DNA of 10,442 nt from Thermoplasmata archaeon (GCA_021833045.1 JAKBGP010000061.1:1-10442), one strand, 5' to 3'; positions 1 through 7,425 are shown, counted from the stretch's first letter. The notes: generated from the sequence alone by a model not told the origin. Program-made: numbers and translations.

Positions 1-443
1 AAGTTGAATGCGTGTCATTGAGATATTTCAATACATATGGCCCAGGAGAAAACACCAAGGGGGCTTACGCAAGTCCTATTTCAAAATTTATCTCAGCAGC
101 TATTAAAGGTAAAGACATAGAGATATTTGGTGACGGGACTCAGAGCAGGGATTTCATCTACGTTAAGGACACAGCAACAGCATCAATCGCTGCTTATGAA
201 CATGGTAGAGCCGGAGAAAGTTATAACATAGGAACCGGTATAACAACAACATTTAATGAAATTGCAAGATTGGTTAAATTAATTAGTAAGAGTAATTCCA
301 GAATCACGCACGTAAAGAATCCTTTCAAGAATTACCAGATGTTTACGCAGTCTGACATGACGAAGACCAATAGCGAATTGAAATTTAAGCCCGCATACTC
401 TCTTAAAAAAGCAATAGCGGAAATGATTCAAGTTGAATATTAA
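1..443 (+). CDS. NAD-dependent sugar epimerase/dehydratase (extended SDR), C-terminal part only
   Basis: The reading frame is open from the left edge (codon phase begins at base 3), so the gene is cut and only about 146 residues remain. Visible near the start is RYFNTYGPGE, the classic [R/Y]-x-x-N-x-[Y/F]-G-P segment of nucleotide-sugar SDRs. The FGDG-x-Q-x-RDF-x-YVKD motif follows, then YNIGTG, which lines the sugar-nucleotide pocket. The Rossmann GxxGxxG and YxxxK parts lie outside the window. The combination resembles GalE-like UDP-glucose 4-epimerases and ADP-heptose 6-epimerase relatives. The exact sugar cannot be called from the C-terminal half. An internal GTG at base 12 is not the true start, because conserved sequence continues upstream of it. 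Its last 140 residues align by eye with the decarboxylase at 7516, so two SDR enzymes bracket the glycosyltransferase cassette. Confidence 0.88.
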   Translation, partial: VECVSLRYFNTYGPGENTKGAYASPISKFISAAIKGKDIEIFGDGTQSRDFIYVKDTATASIAAYEHGRAGESYNIGTGITTTFNEIARLVKLISKSNSRITHVKNPFKNYQMFTQSDMTKTNSELKFKPAYSLKKAIAEMIQVEY

Positions 444-568
444 GAAAACCCTAAGACCTTATGTGATCTTAATATCCGCTTTGGTATGATATAACCTGCG
501 TTCTTTTAAAGAGCAATTTTTGGCATTTCTTTACTATTCTCGGTGTTTGGTTAGAGGATCTCCTTCAC

Positions 569-586
569 CAACATACTAGGATGTTG
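569..586. other. small inverted repeat in convergent intergenic region (possible terminator hairpin)
   Basis: CAACAT, six loop bases (ACTAGG), then ATGTTG form a perfect 6-bp stem between the convergent ends of the partial epimerase (stop at 443) and the GT2 gene (stop at 606). It sits 20 bases past the GT2 stop on the minus strand. No strong T-run follows it on either strand; the nearest (five T, 522-526) lies upstream of it on the plus strand. A role as a shared terminator or RNA 3' end is only possible. The rest of 444-605 shows no gene or RNA. Confidence 0.25.
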
Positions 587-605
587 AACTTATGAAACTC
601 CCTGC

Positions 606-1571
606 TCAGTGATTTGGGAGATGAAGATAAAACAAGTTGCCAATATTTGGAAGAATGTATGGCAGAATACCGTATATGACGAAATTTACTTTTGGTAAGA
701 TAAGACGAGAGTCAAAACGAAAAGCGTAAAAAAGCAAAAACTTAATTGAATTAAGGCTTGGCCGGTCTGCCCTATCTAGTGTCAGAGTATATAAATAAAT
801 TCTTGAATATATTATCTGTGACCTCAGAAAAATCGTTAAATCTTTATCATCTTCAAAAGTATGGCAAAACATTTCATATGAGGTTACAAGCAATCTTGTC
901 CATTCTATGTGCTTTTGAAAAAATTGGGTGCCTCTGGTCTTACTAGGCATGGATGTACTTCCATGAATTCTATAATAGCTCAAGACTTCATTAGACCTCA
1001 GACCTTTTCCACCCGATCGTAGAAAACATAGATAGAAGAAGTTGTCCGGACCAGTTTTCACATCCACTAGGTCGTCGATGAATCTTTCAACGGTCCCTTT
1101 TCTAATCGCGATAGATGATAAATTGGTATCATATACGTGGCTATATCTTTTAATTAGATCTAACGAATTTATTTCATCTGCTTTAAATGACGAAATTTCA
1201 TTGAAAGATTCTATTGCATTGTAAAATATCTTATAAGAATTTTTAAAGTACATATATTCAGGCCCGAATGAGTCAAATATAATCTGTAGCTTCTGCGGAT
1301 GAAATAGGTCATCATCATCCAGGAAACATATCCTATCATTATTGGATTCCAGTATCCCGCGCTGAATGAATTTACCTATAGAACCCTCCATGACTATTGG
1401 TCTAATGTTCATGCTGTACCCGGAAATGTCAAATTCAAAATTGGTTATCAGTATAACCTCAAATCTGTCTTTTGGCAGCGTCTGCCTCTCCAGTGATCTT
1501 AAAGATTCATCAAGATACTGTTTTCTGTTATACGCTGTGACAATAACGGAAATGCAATCTTCTTCAGACAT
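606..1571 (-). CDS. family 2 glycosyltransferase (GT-A fold)
   Basis: The 321-residue product is predicted to transfer a sugar from a nucleotide donor on the cytosolic face of the membrane. The N-terminus ISVIVTAYNR (residues 7-16) is the typical GT2 first strand and nucleotide-binding turn. The metal-binding DXD motif is present as FLDDDDLF (DDDD at 85-88). A later acidic segment, TGPDNFF near 173-179, could supply the catalytic base, and YYRIHG (199-204) matches the YR-x-H element of small GT2 enzymes. The C-terminus is hydrophobic (roughly 295-316) and may lie on the membrane. ATG start at 1571; a TATA element about 47 bases upstream implies a leader of roughly 20 bases. It is transcribed alone, divergent from the DUF2079 gene. 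It shares its core and the YRIH element with the GT2 at 6213, so the two are probably paralogues. Donor and acceptor are not determinable. Confidence 0.9.
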   Translation of the reverse strand: MSEEDCISVIVTAYNRKQYLDESLRSLERQTLPKDRFEVILITNFEFDISGYSMNIRPIVMEGSIGKFIQRGILESNNDRICFLDDDDLFHPQKLQIIFDSFGPEYMYFKNSYKIFYNAIESFNEISSFKADEINSLDLIKRYSHVYDTNLSSIAIRKGTVERFIDDLVDVKTGPDNFFYLCFLRSGGKGLRSNEVLSYYRIHGSTSMPSKTRGTQFFQKHIEWTRLLVTSYEMFCHTFEDDKDLTIFLRSQIIYSRIYLYTLTLDRADRPSLNSIKFLLFYAFRFDSRLILPKVNFVIYGILPYILPNIGNLFYLHLPNH

Positions 1572-1612
1572 GAATCATCAGAGTATCCGGACGATTTACT
1601 TTATTACTACTT

Positions 1613-1624
1613 TATTATATATTT
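1613..1624 (-). promoter_or_regulatory. probable TATA box for the GT2 gene at 606-1571
   Basis: The minus strand reads AAATATATAATA, centred about 47 bases upstream of the ATG at 1571. With the usual archaeal spacing of about 25 bases to the transcription start, the leader would be about 20 bases. Inference from composition and spacing only. Confidence 0.5.
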
Positions 1625-1668
1625 TCAGATTGCAATAGTCAACTTATGAATGATTGAAATTGTGTGAT

Positions 1669-1678
1669 ATTTAATAAA
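1669..1678 (+). promoter_or_regulatory. probable TATA box for the DUF2079 membrane protein gene
   Basis: ATTTAATAAA lies about 60 bases upstream of the GTG start at 1734. This predicts transcription from near base 1700 and a leader of around 30 bases, long enough for the GGGAG ribosome-binding sequence seen just before the start. It does not overlap the minus-strand TATA element at 1613-1624, so the divergent promoters look separate. Confidence 0.45.
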
Positions 1679-1723
1679 TGACAGTACTGATCGGGTAATA
1701 AGGAATAACATAAAATCAGGACC

Positions 1724-1728
1724 GGGAG
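1724..1728 (+). promoter_or_regulatory. ribosome binding site GGGAG for the GTG start at 1734
   Basis: GGGAG ends five bases before the GTG start at 1734. A second purine-rich GGAG overlaps the start codon and is too close to act. The same GGGAG core precedes the dehydrogenase start at 8439. This supports GTG at 1734 as the true start. Confidence 0.45.
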
Positions 1729-1733
1729 AAGGA

Positions 1734-3899
1734 GTGTCTAAAATTAAGCAATTTACTGACAAACATCTGATTTCGATATTGGTTGCCATAGCTGTAATTT
1801 ATATTACGATAATCAGCTATTTTTCCTATCTTAGATTCACAGATTTTTTCACTTCAAACTGGGACATGGGTATTGGGATGCAGTCTCTTTGGACAAACAC
1901 ACATGGCTACCTTCTTTACGAATCCGGCGACTATGAAGGTTATGGAGTTCTTTCTTTTTTGCAAGTGCATTCGACATATCTCGCCTTATTGTTTTCATAT
2001 CTCTATGCAATCTATTCCGGCCCTTTAACCTTGTTCATTTTACAGGCCGTGTTCGTAACACTCTCGATAATTCCCCTATTTTACCTTGCAAAAAAGGCTG
2101 ATTTATCTTCTTTGCTGATTATTTTCATAGTGCTTCTCTACCTTCTAAATTTTTCAATAATCTCCGGTACACTCTATGACTTTCACTGGGAATCTCTGAT
2201 CCCGGTTGAATTTTTTAGTCTTTTCTTACTAGTTCTGGAAAAAAGGTACTATCTATCCTTAGGCATTTTTGCCATAGGGTGCATGACACTAGAAATCTTT
2301 CCTTTCATTTTAGTTGGAATTGTGTTTTATTTTTTTATTACAAAATATCTTGGTGAAAATCAAAATAATTTCCTCTGGTCCGAAGTACCAAATAAAATGT
2401 TACTTTTATTTTTGTCTCTTGCAATAATAGCCTATTTCACCATCAGAATGGCCCAGTATTATATCATACCGGTTATTGTTCACCAGCCTCCTTATCTTGC
2501 AGGATTGGCAGAATCTTCCAATTCACTTCTGTCTTTGCATTTAGGTCTTGGCAATATTTCGCTTTCACTTCTCTACTGGTTGATGATTATCATATCTCTC
2601 GGCATGCTACCGCTTCTGGCTCCAAAATTACTTTTAACTGCAGCTCCGTGGATCTTTTATACGTTCCTGGTGACAACAGGATTCACAACAGGTTTCGGAA
2701 ACCAGGACTCTCTTCTGACAACGCCATATGCAATGCTCGCCAGCATAGGTGGGTTAGAGTACCTGAGTAAAAATGGAGAAAATAGCTTTCCCAAAATTTT
2801 AGGATTGTCTCTGTTTTTTAGTACCGTAATCCTTTTGGTTCCAGTATATGGGAAGTCATTATCCTATGATATTCTTTCAATAAGGTTACCAGGTTTTTAT
2901 TATTCTCTTATTCCTGTTGCTTTAATCGTAATAGGATTAATTGTTTGGCGTAAAAAACCAATTCTCAAATCAAAGAACATCATCAAATATACTGCCCTTT
3001 TTGCATGTTCACTGATTGCCATGAACTTGATCCTTAGCCCTGTCAACACTGAGAATTTTCAGGCCACCCCCCTTCCGGGTTACTCCTTTTCTTATTCGGT
3101 AAACCCGGAATTCAAATACGCTACAGATATTGCAAAACTAATTCCAAAAAATGCAACTGTAGTAGCGTCAGATAATTTATTCCCTCTTGTTGCTAACAGC
3201 AGGAACGCATATTCTCTTGCATGGATGCCATACAGTAATGGTATAATCGAGTATCTGCCTTTTAACGGGTCCAGTCTTCCGAATTACATTTTTATCGATC
3301 AATCTTCCTTTTATCTGCCTGAATTTCTTAATATAGCATCAACCAATTATACAAAATATGGATTATATGCCTATACTTATTCTAAAGAATTCCCTGGGAC
3401 AATTGGACTGTACAAACTAAATTATAAGTCAGGTCCTGTCTTTATTGGAGTTCAAGTACCTAAAATACAGATATTTAACGAAAGCAATCTGCACATCGGA
3501 TCAGGTGGCTCGGTTGTCAGATGTAATTCAGCGGAATCTGGAAAAGCCATTTTTGGTAGAACAAGTGATAATAAAAATCTCACAATCTGGTACGGACCTT
3601 ATACCACTATATCTCCGGGAAATTATACCCTGACTGTCTCATTCAAGATTGTTGGAAACAAAACAACTGATTACCATGGAAGAGTTTTAGAACTATCAGG
3701 ATGGGTGTACCACGGCATAACTATCTTCAACAGAAATATCACGTTTACTTCGAACATGAATGGAACCTGGCAATCAATGAAAATCAATTTCAGTGTTGAT
3801 ACATTAATTCTTAACGCTCAGTTCTCTGGTATTCTATACTCAAACGCAAATAATACTCTGTCAATATATCTAAATGACATGGTTCTTGTTGCTACCTGA
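1734..3899 (+). CDS. DUF2079 family polytopic membrane protein with extracytoplasmic C-terminal beta-rich domain
   Basis: This 721-residue product has no assigned function. The first ~430 residues hold about ten hydrophobic segments (e.g. 12-32, 97-118, 126-145, 155-168, 173-203, 222-246, 277-302, 354-371, 388-404, 416-434). Family landmarks are WDMGIGMQSLW (43-53), QVHS (77-80), YDFHWES (148-154) and TLEIFP (185-190). DUF2079 proteins resemble GT-C membrane glycosyltransferases, where acidic and His residues in the first outer loops are important; a role in transferring sugar from a lipid carrier is inference. Residues 440-565 resemble the family's soluble tail. Residues 585-721 look like an appended beta-sandwich carrying the W-x-GPY-x-x-I-x-PGNYT pattern (619-632), as in carbohydrate-binding modules. 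At least eleven N-x-S/T sequons lie after residue 470, which places this part outside the cell. GTG start with GGGAG upstream; the 3' end overlaps the convergent GT4 gene by 30 bases. Confidence 0.85.
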   Translation: MSKIKQFTDKHLISILVAIAVIYITIISYFSYLRFTDFFTSNWDMGIGMQSLWTNTHGYLLYESGDYEGYGVLSFLQVHSTYLALLFSYLYAIYSGPLTLFILQAVFVTLSIIPLFYLAKKADLSSLLIIFIVLLYLLNFSIISGTLYDFHWESLIPVEFFSLFLLVLEKRYYLSLGIFAIGCMTLEIFPFILVGIVFYFFITKYLGENQNNFLWSEVPNKMLLLFLSLAIIAYFTIRMAQYYIIPVIVHQPPYLAGLAESSNSLLSLHLGLGNISLSLLYWLMIIISLGMLPLLAPKLLLTAAPWIFYTFLVTTGFTTGFGNQDSLLTTPYAMLASIGGLEYLSKNGENSFPKILGLSLFFSTVILLVPVYGKSLSYDILSIRLPGFYYSLIPVALIVIGLIVWRKKPILKSKNIIKYTALFACSLIAMNLILSPVNTENFQATPLPGYSFSYSVNPEFKYATDIAKLIPKNATVVASDNLFPLVANSRNAYSLAWMPYSNGIIEYLPFNGSSLPNYIFIDQSSFYLPEFLNIASTNYTKYGLYAYTYSKEFPGTIGLYKLNYKSGPVFIGVQVPKIQIFNESNLHIGSGGSVVRCNSAESGKAIFGRTSDNKNLTIWYGPYTTISPGNYTLTVSFKIVGNKTTDYHGRVLELSGWVYHGITIFNRNITFTSNMNGTWQSMKINFSVDTLILNAQFSGILYSNANNTLSIYLNDMVLVAT

Positions 3900-4982
3900 A
3901 AATGCCTTTTCAAAAATGGAATCGATAAAAAGTCTCAGTTTTTCCTCTATGTTTTCTGCCTCAATCACTTCAGCTCTACTTATTAAAAATTCTGAAATTT
4001 GTTCATAATAAAACGGATCACGAAGTTTCTCGATGGATTTGGTCCATAGGCATGCGTCATCAGAATTTTGAAATAGTTCGTACTTACCAAGTAATTCAAC
4101 AAATGGCGGAAGTTGAAATGAAACTACAGGGATTCCTAAATAGGTCGACTCTACCAGAGGAAGGCAGAAACCTTCATATTTTGACGGCACAATCACAATG
4201 TCTGTTCTGTTATAAATATCCTTAATATCAGCAACTTCTTCTACTACTTCTACTATATTTTCGTGATGTATCTTCTTCGAGAGTTCTTTTCCCACTTTAC
4301 TCACCAGTATAAATCTGTACCCTTCTGGATCATTCCTGTGGAGTTCCTTCGCTATTTCCAAGAATAATGCTAAATTTTTGTATGGTCTGTCTGTAGAAAT
4401 ACAAGTTATTGTTACTACTCCATTTTTTAAATGACTCAAAGATAAATCTATATGCTCTCTTTCCAGATTGAATCTTGGCCTATCTTTAATAATGACTGAC
4501 TCCCTTGGGTTAATACCAAGATTCTCGGCTTCTTTTTTCATAAATTCAGTAGTAAATATGGCATACTGAATTTTCCTCATCTTTTTGAGTTTCATCTTAT
4601 AAAGAAAACGGGTCAGGAATTTATCAGAATACTCTGTAAACGCACGAAAGTCATGAAATTTAACAATAGATATCATGGGATTTTGCATAAAATTTATTAA
4701 AGTCGGCTCCGCAATTAAGACCAAACTTCCACAAATAATATTAAATCTTTTACCCAAGAACCTTGTCCTTGTTATTCCCATCGAGATTATTTCGGGTACT
4801 TTCTTAAATCCTTGAATCAGATGATCATAATCTGGAAGATACTTAGACGTGTATCTGTCTAGGACCTGATACCACTTCACACCATAACCTAAGTTTCTTA
4901 AAATTGATGCAGTTCTTAATATACCAACTGTAATTCCATCATTTTTCCTTGAGGCGTTGATTATTGATATGGCTTTCTTCAT
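3870..4982 (-). CDS. family 4 glycosyltransferase (GT-B fold)
   Basis: The 370-residue retaining-type glycosyltransferase is likely cytosolic or membrane-peripheral. The C-terminal nucleotide-sugar-binding domain is clear. STDRPYKNL (196-204) carries the basic residue that contacts the donor phosphates. YRFILVSKVG (222-231) is the next strand. IVIVPSKYEGFCLPLVES (262-279) contains the GT4 EX7E motif (E270 and E278), followed by GIPVVSF. The N-terminal acceptor domain begins at once with the strand KKAISIINASRKNDG and contains KFHDF (108-112). It is the second gene of a two-gene minus-strand operon: its ATG at 4982 overlaps the upstream GT4 stop in ATGA, implying translational coupling. Its stop lies inside the end of the convergent DUF2079 gene (30-base overlap). 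Specificity is unknown. Confidence 0.9.
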   Translation of the reverse strand: MKKAISIINASRKNDGITVGILRTASILRNLGYGVKWYQVLDRYTSKYLPDYDHLIQGFKKVPEIISMGITRTRFLGKRFNIICGSLVLIAEPTLINFMQNPMISIVKFHDFRAFTEYSDKFLTRFLYKMKLKKMRKIQYAIFTTEFMKKEAENLGINPRESVIIKDRPRFNLEREHIDLSLSHLKNGVVTITCISTDRPYKNLALFLEIAKELHRNDPEGYRFILVSKVGKELSKKIHHENIVEVVEEVADIKDIYNRTDIVIVPSKYEGFCLPLVESTYLGIPVVSFQLPPFVELLGKYELFQNSDDACLWTKSIEKLRDPFYYEQISEFLISRAEVIEAENIEEKLRLFIDSIFEKAFSGSNKNHVI

Positions 4983-6127
4983 GCGGTGACTGAATCCATA
5001 ATATCAATCAGTTTATTAATCTGGTATTTAAGTCGTAATTCAGATCCCCGCTTTACGCATATTTTCGGGTCTATATCTAAATTGTGGGAAATCCATAATT
5101 GATACGTTTTCTGAACAAAGTCCTCTCTACTGTTCACAAACCATCCAGTCTTACCGTCTAGGACTGTCTCAGACGGCCCTTCTTTGTTATAAGTTAATAC
5201 GGGAACGCCACATAACATCGATTCAATCGGTGTTACACCAAAAGGCTCATTTGTAAAGGGAAAAGCAAAGAACTTAGCACCTGAATAAAGTTTGACCAGT
5301 TCTTCGTTTGATACCTTTCCCAAAAAAGTAATGTGTTTCTTGAGCTTTTGAAGACCCATACCAGGGGGGACCTTCGACCCGAACCCCACTATATTTATGC
5401 CTAGTTTTGCCGCTTCAATAAGTGCCTCAGTATCGGTTTCTTTGCCTATATAAGTGAGCACATACTCTTCCTTTCTGACGGGATTGCATGGATTAAATGA
5501 GTTGAAATTCTGTGAAGAATGGACAACATACGGTATAACGATTCCATAGGAACGGTAAATTGATGTTATATACTGTGAAACTGCGACCAGTTGTTTTGTC
5601 CTGCGTGATTTTTCGTTTATGATGTTAATACTTGTCTGTTTCAATTTACGGTTGAATAACTTAAAAAAAGACTTTATAAAAATGTTTGAGCTTGACATAC
5701 TTTGAAGTACTTCATAAAATGGTGGACCCTGTATCCACCAAATATCTGACTTCGGCATTACAGTTGCAGAAAGGTCTATTACGTAATCAGTCTCTGAAAA
5801 TTCTGACTTATCGGAAAAGTTCAGTTTTGAAATTTCAAGAGCATCAAAAAACCAATTCAGGGACCAGAGTAATGATTCATTTAAATGAGGGAACAGCTGA
5901 TTTTTTAATATTTTGGAAATGAACCCGCCTTTTTTTTCAACAACTCGAAGTCTTAATTCTATCAACTCCTTCTTTTTATCAGGAGAAAAGTAATTAGAAT
6001 AAACTGAAAGATCATATTTATCACCCAGTATCTCTATAACCGACTTCAGAAAAGTCATTTGAACAGAGAAACCAGATGGCAGTGGATCCACTACCAGTGT
6101 AATGACCTTTTTTTTGCTTTTTAGCAC
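4979..6127 (-). CDS. family 4 glycosyltransferase (GT-B fold), start placed at GTG 6127
   Basis: The product is 382 residues from GTG at 6127. The frame stays open to another GTG at 6226 (415 residues). I prefer the inner start for three reasons: the family's first beta strand (KKKVITLVVDPLPSG) begins a few residues after it; the 33-residue extension is not GT4-like and would overlap the divergent gene; and a TATA element lies inside that extension about 23 bases before the inner GTG, suggesting a near-leaderless message. GT4 features, numbered from the inner start, are LVAVSQYITSIY (180-191), YIGKETDTEALIEAAK (226-241), and the EX7E motif in NEPFGVTPIES (E294 and E302). These are followed by GVPVLTYNKEGPSETV and GKTGWFV, typical of GT4 C-terminal domains. 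It is first in an operon with the second GT4, joined by a 4-base ATGA overlap. Two A8 runs occur in the coding strand. Donor and acceptor are unknown. Confidence 0.88.
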   Translation of the reverse strand: MLKSKKKVITLVVDPLPSGFSVQMTFLKSVIEILGDKYDLSVYSNYFSPDKKKELIELRLRVVEKKGGFISKILKNQLFPHLNESLLWSLNWFFDALEISKLNFSDKSEFSETDYVIDLSATVMPKSDIWWIQGPPFYEVLQSMSSSNIFIKSFFKLFNRKLKQTSINIINEKSRRTKQLVAVSQYITSIYRSYGIVIPYVVHSSQNFNSFNPCNPVRKEEYVLTYIGKETDTEALIEAAKLGINIVGFGSKVPPGMGLQKLKKHITFLGKVSNEELVKLYSGAKFFAFPFTNEPFGVTPIESMLCGVPVLTYNKEGPSETVLDGKTGWFVNSREDFVQKTYQLWISHNLDIDPKICVKRGSELRLKYQINKLIDIMDSVTA

Positions 6128-6145
6128 ATATCCCGATCCATAATC

Positions 6146-6156
6146 ACTTATAAATA
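6146..6156. promoter_or_regulatory. shared TATA-like element between divergent GT4 and GT2 genes
   Basis: ACTTATAAATA on the plus strand reads TATTTATAAGT on the minus strand, so both directions match an archaeal TATA box. On the minus strand it sits about 23 bases from the GTG at 6127, close to leaderless spacing. On the plus strand it would start transcription near 6175 and leave a leader of about 35-40 bases before the TTG at 6213. A weaker plus-strand TATA (CTTAAA, 6185-6190) is spaced for a leaderless start at 6213, so the plus promoter is not settled. Confidence 0.45.
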
Positions 6157-6195
6157 CTCTGAGATAAGAAAGGATAAAAAGAATCTTAAAGCAAT

Positions 6196-6210
6196 AAGCG
6201 TTAAACGCTT
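6196..6210. promoter_or_regulatory. 15-base palindrome in divergent promoter region (candidate operator)
   Basis: AAGCGTT, one central A, then AACGCTT form a perfect 7+7 inverted repeat two bases before the TTG start at 6213. It lies downstream of the shared TATA element on the plus strand. Its symmetry and position suit a dimeric helix-turn-helix repressor of the plus-strand GT2. A small RNA stem at the start codon is an alternative, but a one-base loop argues against a plain hairpin. No regulator gene lies in the window. Confidence 0.35.
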
Positions 6211-6212
6211 CA

Positions 6213-7304
6213 TTGGTAAACGGCACGGATTTGAACTTTGCTTCACCTGTTGGATTTGACGTTTCTATAGTTATTTTGTGTTATAAACGTGATAATTTTA
6301 TTCTTGATGCTGTTAGTTCAGTAAAAAATAGTGAATCAGATCAATTTAGAACGGAGATAGTTGTAGTAAAGTCCTTTCATAATCCTTCAATTGAAAAGAA
6401 TCTCTCAGAATTAAACGTAAAAGTTGTACATAATGATTCCGCTATTATAGGAATAAGATTCGGTGAGGCTCTTAAAATTACCCGGGGCGAGATTATATTT
6501 CTATTGGATGATGATGACATTTTTTTTCAGGGAAAAATTCAAACGCACATGACTCTTTATAAGAAATATAGCCAGATAGATTACATTGCAAATGGATATG
6601 ATACGATAGATTCTGATGGAAATAAAGTGAAAGCCAATATCAGGAAAAGATCTCGGAGTTTAAGATCGTTACAAAGCGATGAATTACTTTTTGAACGGGG
6701 TTCTAACTTATGCGATATCATATACGCTATCAAAGCACTAGATATGGGTTTTAACAGTAGTAGGGTGTCCTTTCGTAGATCTGCAATAATGCCTTATTTA
6801 GAATATTTGAGAAATATTGAGATAAACCTAGATACCGGTCTCTTCTTTGTTGCTTTTTATTTTTTAAGAGGCATACTGGATATTAAGGATGTATTAACCA
6901 GTTATCGAATACATCCACAAAATATATCAGCTAGGGACCAAAGCAAAGATCTTAATTACGGTAAGCTGGATGGTATAATCAGATATGCTATGATAACTGA
7001 ATCATTTTACAGATATTCCAGATTGAATCTGCATGGAAAAATTAATGACCTGAAATTTGGATACTATTGTCTGTCCACTGAAAACACTGCAGCTCTTTTC
7101 ATTTCACTGGTCAAACGGGAAAAGTTAAAAAGTATAGCCGAAAATTTATTCAGACAGATTTTTTATTCCATAAAGTGTAGAGATATAAGATTTTTTTACA
7201 GAACCATCCTTTTAAGTATTTTTATCACTCTGGTTGGGTTAACGTCGACAGGACTCTTAAGGAAAATCACTCTTAAGTTGGGCGTAATCCCAAATCTTGC
7301 TTAG
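6213..7304 (+). CDS. family 2 glycosyltransferase (GT-A fold) with C-terminal hydrophobic segment
   Basis: The 363-residue product has the GT2 first strand VSIVILCYKRDNF (17-29) and the metal-binding DXD motif as FLLDDDDIFF (DDDD at 99-102). A candidate catalytic acidic residue lies in INLDTGLFF (204-212), and SYRIHPQN (230-237) matches the YR-x-H element. A hydrophobic stretch at about 328-349 may be a membrane anchor. Core motifs and spacing match the GT2 at 606-1571, so the two are paralogues; this one is longer by an N-terminal leader and extra central and C-terminal sequence. The start is TTG at 6213, the first start after an in-frame TAA at 6195; a second TTG at 6231 is equally compatible with the family, and neither has a clear Shine-Dalgarno. 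A run of eight T directly follows the DDDD codons. It is transcribed alone, divergent from the GT4 operon, with a probable T-rich terminator about 120 bases after the stop. Confidence 0.88.
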   Translation: MVNGTDLNFASPVGFDVSIVILCYKRDNFILDAVSSVKNSESDQFRTEIVVVKSFHNPSIEKNLSELNVKVVHNDSAIIGIRFGEALKITRGEIIFLLDDDDIFFQGKIQTHMTLYKKYSQIDYIANGYDTIDSDGNKVKANIRKRSRSLRSLQSDELLFERGSNLCDIIYAIKALDMGFNSSRVSFRRSAIMPYLEYLRNIEINLDTGLFFVAFYFLRGILDIKDVLTSYRIHPQNISARDQSKDLNYGKLDGIIRYAMITESFYRYSRLNLHGKINDLKFGYYCLSTENTAALFISLVKREKLKSIAENLFRQIFYSIKCRDIRFFYRTILLSIFITLVGLTSTGLLRKITLKLGVIPNLA

Positions 7305-7425
7305 GTAAGATAACACTTGCCCTGAGGAATCTACCGGTGCATTTTCCCGTGAATGTGATAATTAATTAACTGTTTTGATAAGTATTGGTTGTTGCTTCTA
7401 TCCACTGCCTTTGTCTTAGGATAAT

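Noticed and set aside
444..605. Possible small RNA or tRNA in the convergent gap
   Set aside because: No cloverleaf, B-box pattern or conserved RNA signature is visible; only a 6-bp hairpin stands out.
758..1638. Three plus-strand open frames of 60-90 codons at 758-946, 1042-1224 and 1366-1638
   Set aside because: They lie antisense to the GT2 gene, whose protein motifs are clear, show no recognisable domain, and the last runs through the divergent promoter region.
3445..3633. Plus-strand open frame of 62 codons
   Set aside because: It is out of frame inside the well-supported DUF2079 gene and has no domain or ribosome-binding evidence.
5686..5922. Plus-strand open frame of 78 codons
   Set aside because: It is antisense to the GT4 gene and its sequence is only a shadow of that coding frame.
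6081..6092. Perfect 12-base palindrome AGTGGATCCACT
   Set aside because: It lies inside the conserved first loop of the GT4 (VVDPLP codons), so it is explained by coding sequence and chance.
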